Below, in pieces: positions 22,141-34,152 of a stretch of 64,000 nt of DNA. Numbering within the stretch: position 1 is the first letter of the stretch; each line of letters begins with the position of its first letter. The DNA is from Saururus chinensis (taxonomy: Eukaryota > Streptophyta > Magnoliopsida > Piperales > Saururaceae), in NCBI GenBank assembly GCA_035235625.1, contig CP141140.1, forward strand, positions 24,510,685-24,574,684. The letters run 5' to 3'. A program made the position numbers and the translations under genes. The notes under the pieces were generated by a model, which was not told the origin of the DNA, did not search any database, and was given only the letters and a program-made list of their open reading frames with translations.

Positions 22141-24930
22141 ATGCTTATACAATTATGCTATGCACTCTTACTATCTTACCATCCCCTATAAGGCACCAAA
22201 CCTTAAATCCGCTTACTTGCTAAACCCCCAAAATGCTCTCCAAACCAAACCTAACTCATCCCAATCCCGATCTGTCAAACTTACATCCTTTGTATTCTGT
22301 CATACGATTACAAATCCACATCTAAATCCATGCAAAACCCTCTATCACCTTTTACTGTCCATTGCACATACATCCATCCCACTCACATACACAGCTATCA
22401 CATGGGCAAATAGTCATCATACATATTATATTCATCTCACATACATATCACAAACACATAATTCAGCACGTATCTTACCAACATACTCGCTAGCCTTCAC
22501 TAGCATACATATATTCCACATACATAACACATAATCATGCTTACATGTATGTCATACTCATAATCAAACCTATTATATTTCATTATCTTGCCCTCATACA
22601 TCAGGCAATCAGATTATTATTTAGCCTCAAAATCATTGATTCATATCATCCTAGCATGCTACTAAACATTTGAAACATGCTCTAATGAAATTACGAGCTA
22701 AAAGTCCCCTAGCTCGTAATACATGAAGTTTGATGGCAAGCACATAACGGTGGTGGTGGTGTAGACGGAGTTGGTGGCCAAAAGCATCTCCTAGTTGTGA
22801 GAGTTGTTGTTGAAAGGTTTAGGAAACACTGGAAGTAATCACAACAAAATAGGGTAACCAAAATATATGAGGCAAAATCTGCAGTCCACAGTGGTGCATT
22901 AATGGTAGCCGGGAGCAAGTTCGTGCCAGAGTAGCAGGTGCGATTGAAAGTTGAGGGTGAACTAAATGCAAGCCAGCCAACAACTAAGAAGCACTCAACT
23001 GGCCACAAGATGCCGAAATCAATCATGGACAACATCCAATGACATTGATTTTGCATCGTAAAGGGCCCACAAAAGGGCGAAGGATGTGGTACATGCTCGA
23101 GGACATAGGAGAGGTGGAAGAGGGCTCTCAATGTTAAATCCAATTGATGGCGAGGCCATTCGACGGTTAGGCGGCTCAAAAGTGACACCTAAACCCATGT
23201 GTTGCTTAAACCCTGAACCGCACGTGTGGCCACATGCACAAGCAACCAAAGGGCAAAATGAGGGGAAGCAGGGCTATCAGTGGATTCAAGAGCAATCCAA
23301 AGCCCACAAGGGCAACATAACTAAGACCACGAGATGGTGGTTGGCAGAGGCAGCAACATCGGCAATTGTCACCCACAACCAAAATAATTGGTGCAGGCGG
23401 CTATGCATCTAGAACAACAAAAGGCGGAGGGGTGTCCCGGAGTCTAGCCGAAGCAGAGAGAAGGCCACGAGGCCATTGTTGTGCCAGGGCTGGCCAGCTA
23501 GGAACCAAACGGAGGCCGGCAAGAGTCTGGTGACTTATGGCAGTCACAAGACAAAGAAACATAGAGGTGGGGAAAACTCATCCACAATCAGAGTGGAAGA
23601 AAGGAACAAGGGAGACAGAGACCAGAGCGGCGGTAGGGCTAAGCCAGGGTGGCCTCTATTGTCATTGCCAGGATGAGGCAAAGACATACAAAGGTCAGCT
23701 AGCCATCGACTACCGCTATGGCAAACAAAAATTGAACCTCTTGCTCAAATTAGAAAAAAGAAAAAGAAAAAAGCATCGTGTTCAAGCCAACCACGGATGA
23801 CAAACGGTGGGTCTGGATTGGAAGCTGTCAGTGCCTAGCCGTCACCGGAACAAGTCCAAATGGACTTCGTCTGGTCAGAGCCCAACGACTAGCTACACTG
23901 CCTCAAAGTCCTTCCAAGTGAAGAGGGTCCAAACAGTTTGGCGGGAGGTGTAAAAGTGATGATCGAGGGCCAGAGACAGGGTCAAAGATGGCCGAGGCAA
24001 GGAGAAGTAGGTGTGGGGAGGGAGGTTCTGGCCAGACATGGGATAAAGGGGTGGTGGCCGACTGGAAACTAGCCATAGATATGATGGAACAATCGTATGA
24101 CACTCGCAAAGACAAAAATGATAATATTAAGGACTGGTGGACGCACAGGGAAGCCCAGGGGAAATGACAGTGGCTCTGGCTAGCGCCTCTGAGTTCCTAG
24201 TGGCCACATGGAACTATGTTTGGTTGAGGAAGGCAGAAAACACCGACGGACAACCCTTCGGTGGGCCAAGACGAACTGAAATAGTGAAAAATTACAAAAA
24301 TTACCGGCAACTCGGAGCAAGGAGAAGGTGGTGGCTACCCTAGCTAGCACCACCGGACTCATGTCGTAGGGCAAAGCAGATTCTGGTGAGAGACAATGAA
24401 GTTGATGATGTAGGAGGTGCACTAGATGAAACTGGATTGCTCTTGGTTCCTCCTGTGGGTTCTGGATGTTCCAGAACAAAACCAACTGGACACGACTCTT
24501 TTGTGCCATGATCCACTTAAAACATTTTTTTCCTTTTAAACATCTTACGTGTTGTCCACTGGGTTCTCTCCCCACAGAAAACCTAGAAGTACAAAACAAA
24601 ATTTTATTTCTTCAATATGGATGTGCCAGTAGCAATGGTAAATGGGAAGGATGAGAAGGGCAGGATAAGAGGGCCTACCTGGACAGGACTTGGTGTCTCC
24701 TGGTGATACTCCGGATAGTGGGGAGAAGCAACGACCAAAGGGCAATGGGGAGGAGGAGGCAAACAATTAGGGGCTTTGGGCAAGAGTGGATTGCGTCATT
24801 GAGGGATCTAAAATCGTGATATGATGGCAAGGCAACGTTTGGGCCATCGGGGTGGGGGGGTAGGGTTGACGTAGATGTCTGCCAATATGGACAATTGTCT
24901 ATCCGCATATGCAACACCTATAACAAAAAT
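22141..24930. other. Unassigned stretch, GC-richer from about 22700
   Basis: The first 550 bases are a CA-rich tract continuing the repeats to the left. From 22700 to about 24930 the base composition is more balanced and many frames of 60-160 codons overlap on both strands, but none has recognisable motifs and they contradict one another. This could be the non-coding interior of a large LTR element or a decayed gene fragment; I cannot tell. Confidence 0.35.
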
Positions 24931-25870
24931 GTGTCTTATTTACATATGAATCATATGCGAACACAGATAGACAAATAGACAATAGAAGTCCCCTCTCACT
25001 CGGGTCTATATTGGACATGATTCGACCCTAACTTCCTATTGCCCAACCCAAAGGCTCATTCAAGTTAAAATATATAAAAGTCCTTTTTGCAAGTAGGTGT
25101 GGCAGTGAGTCGAGTCGGCTCGTCAAACAAAGTAGGCTCATCTAGAGCTCAAACTTAAATATAATTGTGTCGAGCTTAAACATATACCCGCTCAACTTGG
25201 CATGATTCAAATAAAGCTCATACTTTACTTGACTGGGCTCTCCTTACTCATGTATTATAGTGGCTCACTATATCGTACATATATATATCCTATTAATATG
25301 AGCTATGTGCATATGCGCTAGACGTATATGGGTCGATTGTGTGGCCATGTTACTCAGGGGGTAGGCCAAGGAGTTATAGAATGACAATCCGATGACTCCC
25401 AATGTGCCAAATGCATATATTTTTAATATGTACCTTGACACATAAATACATGTGATGTGTTTAAAATTCACATATATTATAAAAATAGAACTAACTAAAA
25501 TATACACATATAAATATATTAATTTTATATATTCTCTTCCTTCCAATATTTTGTTGTGAAATTTTATTAACAATTTACACTACAACAAAAAGACTATTAA
25601 TGATGCATTTATGCGTCGCTAATAGTCTTCTAAGCGTCGCTAATGTCTATTAGCGACACATAAATAACGTTGTTATAAACGTAGCAAAAAGGGTCGTCGT
25701 TATTGCATATTAGCGATGTATACAACATACGTTGCAACTAAAATTAATACGTCGCTAATTATAAATTATTAGCGACGTTTGTTTTATACGTCGCTAATAA
25801 TTACTTATTAGTGACGTTCTCTATATGTCACGAAAGCAAAAATAATAATTTCAAAAAAAATAAAAAATAG

Positions 25871-26040
25871 CTTATTAGCGACGCATGCAAAGCGACGCAT
25901 GCAATTATGTGTCGCTAATAAGTCTCTTATTAGCGACGCATGCGATTATGCGTCGCTAATAAGTCTCTTATTAGCGACGCATGCGATTATGCGTCGCTAA
26001 TAAGAGACTTATTAGCGACGCTGAAAAAGCGTCGCTAATA
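25871..26040. repeat. Tandem near-perfect palindromes in CACTA-type element 3
   Basis: A palindrome of about 40 bases with arms TTATTAGCGACGCATGCGAT / ATGCGTCGCTAATAA occurs at 25926-25964 and 25968-26006 without a mismatch between the copies, and in a changed form at 25871-25923. A related shorter palindrome (TTAGCGACGC/GCGTCGCTAA) follows at 26010-26040. Each unit can extrude as a hairpin. Confidence 0.85.
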
Positions 26041-26199
26041 CAAAATAATATTATTAAAAAAATAAAAGTTATGTATTAGCGACGCTTAAACAAGCGTCAC
26101 TAATAGGAAAAAAATTAAAAAAGCTTTAGCGACGCTTTTCAACCACGTCGCTACAAGCCTTAAATTTTTTTTTAAAAAAATATATTGCTGATGGTGATC

Positions 26200-27440
26200 C
26201 GGGGGAGGGGAGAGGGGCCGGATTCCGGCGAGGCGCTAGGAGGAGAGGAGGGGGAGCAGGGAGGGGAGGGGACCGGGAGGGAGGGGGACCGGGAGAGGGA
26301 GGGGAACCGGGGGGGGGGGGGGAAGTGGGGAGCCGGGGAGAGGGAGGGGGGACCGGGAGAGGGAGGGGGAACCGGGGAGGGGGGGAAGCGGGGAGCTGGG
26401 GAGAGGGAAGGGGGACCGGGAGGGAGGGGGAGCTAGGGAGAGGGAGAGGGAATTGGGGAGGGGGGGAAGTGGGGAGTTGGGGAGGGGAGGGGGAGGGGGA
26501 CTGGGAGGGAGGGGGAGCCGGGGAGAGGGAGGGGACCGGGGAGCTGGGGAGAGGGAGGGGGAACTAGGGAAGGGGGGAGCGGGAGCTGGGGAGAGGGAGG
26601 GGGGACTGGGAGGGAGGGGGAACTAGGGGGAGGGGGAGCGGGGAGCTGGGGAGAGGGAGGTGGGGACTGGGAGGGAGGGGGAGCTGGGGAGAGGGAGGTG
26701 GGGACTGGGAGGGAGGGGGAGCTGGGGAGAGGGAGGGGGAACTGGGGAGGGGGGGGGGGGAAGCGGGAGCTGGGGAGAGGGAGGGGGGAGCAGGGGAGAG
26801 GGGGGGAAGCGGGAGCTGGGGAGAGGGTAGGGGGAGCCGGGGAGAGAGAGGATGGGACCGGGAGGGAGCCGGGGAGAGAGAGGGCGGGACCGGGAGGGAG
26901 GGGGAGCCGGTGGGGGAGTGGGAGGGAGGGGGAACTAGGGAGGGGGGAAGCGGGGAGCTGGGAAGAGGGAGGTGGGGACTGGGAGGGAGGGGGCAGCCGG
27001 GTAGAGGGGGAGTGGGGAGTGGGGAGGGAAGGGGGAGCCGGGGGGAGCGGGAGGAAGGGGGGAACCGGGAGGGAGGGGGCAGCCAGGGAGAGGGGGGGAG
27101 CGGGGAGCTGGGGAGGGAGGGGGCAGAGATAGTGGGGGAGCGGGAGGGAGCCGGGGCAAGCGGGAGGGAGCGGGGAGCTGGGGGGAAGCGAGGAAGGGAC
27201 TGGGAGGGAGCCGGGGAGAGAGAGGGCGGGACTGGGAGGGAAGGGCAGAGACGGTGGGTGAGCGGGAGGGAGGGAGGAGGGCAGACTGAGAGGGATGGGG
27301 CGAGCTGGGAGGGAGGGGCGGTTGGAATCCGGGCGCCTGGAATGTTGGAAGCCGGCCGGTGGGGAGGTCGGACGCTGGGCAGTGGGGTGGCAAGGCGTTA
27401 GTCGGCGGGGCGGCAGGGCACACAAAAGGGAGAGCAGGCA
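26200..27440. repeat. G-rich minisatellite
   Basis: About 1.2 kb of plus-strand sequence made of drifting units of the type GGAGCTGGGGAGAGGGAGG then GGGACTGGGAGGGAGGG. Several runs of 3-12 G occur in every unit. All six frames stay open for long stretches purely because of composition; the proline-rich minus-strand frame of 388 codons is not a gene. Confidence 0.85.
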
Positions 27441-29745
27441 GGTAGAAGTAGGGCGCGGGCAAAATTTCGCCCACGCACGAAATTTCCCCGCGTGGGCAAA
27501 ATTTTGCCCGCGGAAATTTTTTTTTAATAAAACTATGTAGCGACGCTCTTGACGAGCATCGCTATTACACAAAGAGTCGCGATGTTTCGCTGTTTTCATC
27601 GCTACGGAGTCTTATTAGCGTCGCTCTTCCCGAGCGTCGCTACAAATAAAATTTATTGCCGCGGGAGGAGTTTTGTCCGCGGTGAAAGTTTTTTTTTAAA
27701 TAAAGCTATTTAGCGACGCTCTTTGCAAGCGTCGCTAATATAGCCTCAATAGCGACGTCTCCCTTCATACGTCGCTATTGAGTATTATTAGCGATGCTCT
27801 TGTAGTGCGTCGCTGAAAATAAAAAAATCTCTCCCTCCCTCCTCTCTCTCTCCTCCCTCTCTCTCTCTCCTCCCTCCCCTCTCTCTCTCCCTCCTCTCTC
27901 TCTCTCCTCCCTCTCTCTCTCCTCCCTCCTCTCTCTCCCCCATCTCTCTCCCTCTCCCCACTCTCTATCTCTCTATCTCCTATCCCTCCTCTCTCTCTCC
28001 TCTCTCTCTCCTCTCTCACTCCTCCCTCCTCTCTCTCTCTCTCTCTCCCTCCTCTCTCTCCTCCCTCCTCTCTCCCCTCCCTCCTCTCTCTCCTCCCTCC
28101 TCTCCCTCTTCCTCGCCCCTCTCTCTCTCCTCCCTCCCCTCTTTCTCTCTCCTCCCTCCCTGTCTCTCCTCCCTCTCTTTTTCATTTAATGTTTTATTTA
28201 AAACATAGGTAATAGTGACACATTCCATTGCGTCGCTACTACCAAGGGTAATAGCGACGCTTATGGAGATGCGTCACTATTACCCATACCTAGTAGCGAC
28301 GCATAGGCTATGCGTCGCTACTACTCTTATGTAGTCGCGACGCATAGACCTATGCGTCGTTACTACTTAATTTTTTAAAATTTTTTTATTTTTTAAAATA
28401 TTTTTTCTCCCTCTCTCCTTCCCCCCTCTCTCTCCTTCCCTCCCTCTCTCTCTCCCTTATCTCTCTCCTCCCCCTCTCCCTTCTCTCTCTCCTCCCTCTC
28501 TCCCTGATCTCTCTCTTCTCCCTCTCTCTCCTCCCTCCCTCTCTCTCTCCTCCCTCCGCTCTCTCTCCTCCCTCCCTCTCTCTCTCCTCCCTCCGCTCTC
28601 TCTCTCCTCCCTCCCACTCTCTCTCCTCTCTCTCTCCCTCCTCTCTCTCTCCTCCATCTATCCTCTCTCTCTCCACCCTCCTTCTCTATCCTCTCTCCTT
28701 CCACCCTCTCTCTCCTTCCCCCTCTCTCTCCCTCTCTCCTCCCCCTCTCTCTCTCCTCCTCTCTCTCCTCCATCTATCCTCTCTCTCTCCACCCTCCTTC
28801 TCTATCCTCTCTCCTTCCACCCTCTCTCTCCTTCCCCCTCTCTCTCCCTCTCTCCTCCCCCTCTCTCCTCCCCTCTCTCTCCTTCCCCCTCTCTCTATCC
28901 TTCCCCCCTTCTCTCCTCCCTCTCTCCCTTCTCTCTCTGCTCTCTCTCTCCTCCCTCCCCTCTCTCTCTCTCTCCCTCCCCTCTCTCTCTCTCCCTGCTC
29001 TCTCCCCTCACTCTCTCTCTCCCTTCTCTCTCCTCCCTCTATCTCTCCTCTCTCTACCCTTCCTCCGCTCTCTCCTCCCTCTATCTATCTCCCCCTCTCT
29101 CTCTCTCCCCTCCCTCCCCCTCTCTCTTTGTCATTATATTTTTTATTTAAAAATGGGTATTAGCGACGCATGTAACTATGCGTCGTTACTACCAAGGTTA
29201 ATAGCGTCGTATAGTTAAATACATTGCTAGTACTATCCGGTAGTAGCGACGCATAGCTTGGCGTCGCTATTAGTTTATAATTTTAAATTTTTATTTTAAA
29301 ATAGATAAGTATTAGCGACGTTTGTATATAGACGTCGCTAGTGTTTAAAGTATTAGCAACGTTTGGAAAAATGCATCGTTAATGGTTTTAAAAAAATTAA
29401 TAGATATACCTTTTAGGGACGCTTATATAAGTGTCGCTAATAACCTAAGTATTAGCAACGCATAAATTTTAGCGTCGCTAAAAGGATAGGTATTAGCGAC
29501 GTTGATGGGTATGCGTCGTTAATAGACTACCATTAGCGACGCTTAACATTATGCGTCACTAATATTACTTTTTTTTTCGACATTTTTTTGATATGTCGTT
29601 ATTATCACTTTGTAGTGACGCATACTATTGCGACGCTTATATAAGCGTCGCTAATACCCAATTTTGTTGTAGTGTTAAAACCACCCTATGGGACATTGCT
29701 TTGGTGCATGAACTATCCTCAAATTTTTTACTATTATATTTATAT

Positions 29746-30134
29746 AGGTAAATAACACTTATAACGCCTGACCTTTAGCAATACGATACTCACACCCCTC
29801 ACATTTCCAAAATTGCACTTACATCCCCTGTTGTCAGCAAAAACATTAGTAGATATTTTCAAATGACAAAAATACCTCACTCACTTAACCACAAACAGGG
29901 TCAAAGGGGGCACAACTAATGGAAAGTGTGACAAACGCACTCCCTTTACCACCCAGTCCCCCACCACGCTCCCATTAGTTGAGACCCCCTTAGTAGTTAA
30001 GTAGATAAAAGTATTTTTGTCATTGAAAACAAATAATAATAGTTTTATTAATAACAAGGCAGTATGTGCAGGTTTTAAAAACATTAGGAGTTGTAATTAT
30101 TATTTTTCCAAAGGTCATGGGGTGTAAGTGCCCT
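29746..30134. repeat. MITE with 8-9 base target duplication
   Basis: The left end AGGTAAATAACACTTATAAC and minus-strand right end AGGGCACTTACACCCCATG are imperfect inverted repeats, both running on to TGACCTTT. The flanks carry ATTTATAT (29738-29745 and 30135-30142), extendable by one T. The length of the duplication fits a hAT- or Mutator-type element. It lies in the right arm of hAT element 2. Confidence 0.6.
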
Positions 30135-31084
30135 ATTTATATTGAGGAATTTTAATATTTTAGATTTAGATATATGTCACTATTTTTATGCCTAAGTTGA
30201 TCTTAAGCTCCTAGTTCACTTAACGAGGTACATTCTCAAGCTCTAGATTTCCACTTCAAGCTGAGCTCAAGCAGGTAGGTTTTAGCTCTAATGAGCTTCA
30301 AGCATAGAAGGCAATATCGATGTGGATGATAATATCGATGATCATGAATACAAGTATGCGCCGATGATACGCTTGGTATAGCCAAAATATTCATAAACCC
30401 TTTGATCTACATAAATAAATATTATAGATAATAATATATTATTATAATACTTTATTTAGAGCATGATAATACAACAGAAGGTCATATCACCTGACGTGAG
30501 TGCTCTAAAATTATTTCATTTTAGAACCATACACTTTACTCCCTTTGTCTTCTACAAAATATTATTCCCTCCGCCCCATATTAAGTGCTCTAAAATTAAT
30601 TTATTTTAAAATCAAATAAGATATTTAATATGAGTCATATGAATATTATTGAGAAACTCATACGGTAGATGTTTAAGTAAATGCATAATAGTGGAGCACT
30701 ATATTTTTAAAAAAATTATCTAAACTATATAGACACCTATATTGATCTCATATAATTTTTTTAAAAATATTTTTAATATAATAAATATATAGTCATTAGA
30801 AGATGTTGAATTGAATTATGTTTTTATTTTTAAGAAAAAAATTAAAAATATATCGACACAGTACGGCCGATACAGCTGGTACGTATCAAAGATACATGTG
30901 GGGGTGTATCGCCCCCCATATTATATCAGTATCGACCAATACGGGTACGTATCAACCGATATGGCCTTCCATGACTTCAAGCCATAAATCAAGCTAAGCT
31001 TAAACAACTTGAATTCAAAGCCACACAAGCACAATACTTAGTTCAGCTCGTGAACCACTTATTTATAGGTGTTTTTCATCTTTT

Positions 31085-31459
31085 CAATAAATAAAATAAA
31101 AAGGACACACCTTTTGTGAGAAAGTGTCCAATTTTTTTGCAAATGAGAAACTCATTTGTTTTCTTCTTAAAAAATATGATAGGATACATCTTGTGTGACA
31201 AACTCGCCACTTTGTCACAAAAGAAATTATCATTCGCGATGAATTGGTGAATTTGTCGCAAGCATAATAATCTTTTGTGATAAAAAAAGTTTATTGTTGC
31301 CAAAAGGATAATATTTTGCAATGATTGGACCGATTTGTCTCCACCTGTGCCTTTTTTGCTACCAAACTGCTAAATTGTCATAAAAATATACTTTGAACAA
31401 CAAATTTTACTACTTCATAGCAAAGAGATTTATTGCAAAACCCCCTTTTTGTTATAGTG
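31085..31459. mobile_element. Possible CACTA-like fragment of another family
   Basis: The stretch ends CCCCCTTTTTGTTATAGTG at 31459, the complement of CACTATAACAAAAAGGGGG. It contains many inverted words of the type TTTGTGACAAA / TTTGTCACAAA spaced along its length, like subterminal repeats. No left end was seen. Confidence 0.35.
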
Positions 31460-31469
31460 GAGACAGCAC

Positions 31470-31680
31470 AAGAATTATTTATCTTCACATCCCAAAAGAA
31501 AAAAATATTGAATATTAAAACTCACATCTAAGAGAAGAAAAACCAAACTTATGATACTATTTTTTTAAATACCCAACCACTTAAATATAACAAAATAAAA
31601 TTATTAATATAAAATAATTTTTTTATTAAATAAAACTATTAATTTAAAACGGAAGAAATAACACCTAGGAGGGAGTAATA
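31470..31680. repeat. MITE of the CTCCCTCC type
   Basis: Contains AATTTTTTTATTAAATAAAACTATTAA, ACGGAAGAAATA and GGAGGGAGTA at the right and CATCCCAAAAG with AAACTCACATCTAAGAGAAG at the left, closely similar to 32926-33098 and 58451-58656. Left boundary uncertain. Confidence 0.45.
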
Positions 31681-32690
31681 CGTAGTTATTTCATAACCCA
31701 GAGCATCCTTACATCTTGATCTGATTTTAATCTGAGCACCACGCATAACTTCTCAAATTATGAAGGCTTACCAAATTATGCCATGTCTGATCCGCGGAGA
31801 GGCAGATGAGGAAGCCTGGTCTACAGGTAGCAGTTTCCTCTCATAAATTTGTTGTTTCAAATTTGATGGCTCAACCCACGAAGAAAACTAGGTTCTACAG
31901 TTGGCATCCGTCAAGGCAAGTTAAACGATCTTCAAAATCAAGATAATAGGTAATGGAACGTAGTTCGAGGGATCTCTGCCAGAGACAGATTAGTTGAAGG
32001 CTTGTCCACAATGGAAGAGTAATCAGTGTTAGAACAATTTTTCCTAGTCTTTTGAGCATAATTATTAAGCATTTAGCATAACTCTAGATTAGAATAGGGG
32101 CTACAGCATGCATGACAGCTCTGCCAGAGTTGAACTAAGAGCCAGTCTGCATTGAATAGTCTTCAAGATTTTTGAAAAGCCACCACCAATATCATGGAAG
32201 TCAAGCCTCATAGTTTCATGGAAGTCACCACTTATAGGAGATTCCCCCACGCCACTCTTTTACAGTCCAAACCCCTCTCGCTGTACGCATTAAAAAAGAC
32301 GAAGCAATTCTTTAAAAGAAGGTATAAGAGCTTAATATTTAACATCAATGGTACACTCATGCATGTTACTGCCAGTGCAACTAACTTCTTTGTTAAAAGA
32401 AGGCCAATTGCGTGGACTTGGAACAAAGACCGGGTCAAAGTGCCAAACCATTTTGCAGTGTCTATTGGCACATGGGCTTCTGGAAAATGTTAGCACTTAC
32501 TAGGAACCTGGATATGGTAGGCCTCACATACTAACGCCTATCCATCATGAGCCCGCAACTTCTTCCCGTATAAAATGGACGTCTGCCTAGCCTGACTTTC
32601 CCCGGTAAGCTACGTGTTGTTCTTATTGCCCGATTTATTTTGGCTGTAGATTTTTTTTTTGATGAATGCTAATACATAGAATTATTTTTT
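31680..32690. repeat. Segmental duplication, copy B
   Basis: Matches 12110-12530 in its left part and 13800-14400 in its right part, in the same order and strand, with the extra 1.3 kb of copy A absent here. A plus-strand frame (32194-32493) falls in the right part, but copy A has no matching open frame, so I do not call it a gene. Confidence 0.6.
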
Positions 32691-32925
32691 TAATAGTATC
32701 TTTTTTAATGTACATGTGATCTGATGATATTTTAATGTATTTTCTTATTCTGAGTCCTTGGTCCCCATTAGAAGGGTCAGGGCAACTTAATCTTTTAGAG
32801 CAATCATATACACTGTCGATCACGATAAAAACATATAAGGGCCACCTAACATCCCGTTGATATTATAATAAATATAAAATAAAGTAATGTTTAACCAACG
32901 AACCTTAGTTTAGTATATAATATGA

Positions 32926-33098
32926 TATTCCCTTAGTCTCGTATTAATAATTTTTATTAAATAGTAAAATATATCTAAGAAAAGATAAAATAAATTTATA
33001 ATTCTTTTTTTAAGTATTAATTTTTTTTTAAAAAATAAAATTATTAATATAGAATAATTTTTTTTATCAAATAATTATTAAGTAGGACGGATGGAGTA
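32926..33098. repeat. MITE of the CTCCCTCC type
   Basis: TATTCCCTTAGTCTCGTATT then AATAATTTTTATTAAATAG at the left mirrors CAAATAATTATTAAGTAGGA then CGGATGGAGTA at the right. The middle carries the AGAAAAGATAAAATAA-like segment also seen in the copy at 58451-58656. Confidence 0.65.
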
Positions 33099-34152
33099 TT
33101 ATATCGTGTAATATGCAGAGTAAACGTTTTAGTATGGTATTATATTGGTTGCAGCTTTCGACTGTCTCGTCAAATTTTTGTGGGGTCCATGCAAGTTGAG
33201 GTGATTCCTTTTTAGAGAGCTGTCATATGAATAAATAAGCAAGTCAAATCGTTTAGCAGACTGTAAAGTACTTCAATGGCTTTTTTTGTTTTTTGATGAC
33301 AAGTTCAATGGCTTTTAATATGGACGGAGGAGTAGTTTTCAACCAGCAATTGACGAGTCTAGGAAACCTCACCGGCGCCAAGTTCAATGGTTTTCTTGCT
33401 GGTGACGCGCCAAGTTCAATGGATTTCTTGCTTTGCAGTTTGCTAAACGTCATCTCTTTAAGTCCCCAAGCATCCAAAATCCTCCTTTATAGAATGACAT
33501 CTCTTGGAGCAGCAAAATATAATCAAAGCAATCATCCTCTTTTATTTTTAAACTTTAGAAAATCCTCCCTTATAACAGCAAAAGCAAACAAAGTAATCAT
33601 CTTCTTTCTCTTTTCAAAGCTTTTAAAATATTCTTTGAAAGAAAAAAAATCTGTATAAAGTCCAAATATTAGATTTTGTTGTTTTTTACAAAAATAAAAG
33701 GGTTTATTTAATGAAAAAAAAAAAAAACTAACCAGTGAGTAACATTCCCTAGCCGTTGGGTCATAGTAGTGAGTTGTGACTCCTTGGCTATCAAATTATG
33801 GCCCGACCATTATCTGACGGTGGATGAGCTACAGTGCAACTCTTGCTAGACATCCTCTTATTTCATTGTATATTTATTTATTGTGTATTTTCAAAATGGT
33901 GCATTATTTGAGTGCGCGCCAGGCCCTAAGAATCTCAGTGCAGTTTCCAGGTCCCCATCACCCATTCATGAAAGACGAAGTGAAGTTTTAGTTTTTGAAA
34001 TTAAAGATGAATTGCAACTTATAACAATGATTTCACTATGAAACCAATTGAGCATGTTAGGTTTCTAAAGGAACTATAAAAAACATAATATTTTTATATG
34101 ATAAATCCAAAACAATATCTTAGCTTATCCCGACACTATGTGATCGATCACT
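33099..34152. other. Intergenic, nothing firmly recognised
   Basis: The phrase AAGTTCAATGG occurs three times (near 33302, 33380 and 33412), the last two within GCCAAGTTCAATGG. Open frames at 33253-33658 overlap on both strands and match nothing I know. The rest is AT-rich. Confidence 0.35.

Larger units (their letters stand above)
25578..29674. mobile_element. CACTA-type element 3, both ends and target duplication present
   Basis: The left end CACTACAACAAAAAGACTAT and right end ATTTTGTTGTAGTG are inverted repeats, flanked by the 3-base duplication TTA (25575-25577 and 29675-29677). Left to right: palindromes (25590-26150), a G-rich purine minisatellite (26200-27440), a GC-rich hairpin zone (27450-27790), a pyrimidine tract (27820-28190), palindromes (28200-28370), a second pyrimidine tract (28390-29140), then palindromes to the end. 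Units are less decayed here than in elements 1, 2 and 4. No transposase gene was found. Confidence 0.9.
25094..31073. mobile_element. hAT element 2, split by a CACTA-type element and a MITE
   Basis: The left end TAGGTGTGGCAGTGAGTCGA resembles the inner form of the 20334 end (TAGGGGTGTTAACAAGTTGA on the minus strand). The right end, read on the minus strand, CACCTATAAATAAGTGG, resembles the 19318 end (GGGCTATAAATGAGCC). Both subterminal zones have CTCGAGC/GAGCTC words (25110-25230, 30200-30300, 30970-31050). CACTA-type element 3 (25578-29674) and a MITE (29746-30134) interrupt it. No clean 8-base duplication was seen, so the right boundary is approximate. Confidence 0.5.

Noticed and set aside
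22136-22534. Plus-strand frame of 132 codons
   Set aside because: Composition follows the CA-rich repeat tract; no motif and no start context.
25578-26150. CRISPR-like look of regularly spaced palindromes
   Set aside because: Eukaryotic sequence, units are palindromic and variable, spacers are not unique sequences of constant length; they are CACTA-type subterminal repeats.
26433-27599. Proline/serine-rich minus-strand frame of 388 codons and its plus-strand glycine-rich counterparts
   Set aside because: They are by-products of a G-rich minisatellite: all frames are open and low in complexity, and the frames contradict each other.
27765-28773. Arginine/glutamate-rich frames over CT/GA tracts here and at 5731-5931, 16673-16914, 17798-18274, 43902-44111, 44479-44709 and 59709-60103
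   Set aside because: Translation of simple GA/CT repeats; not genes.
32194-32493. Plus-strand frame of 99 codons in segmental duplication copy B
   Set aside because: The matching part of copy A has no equivalent frame, so there is no sign of coding constraint.
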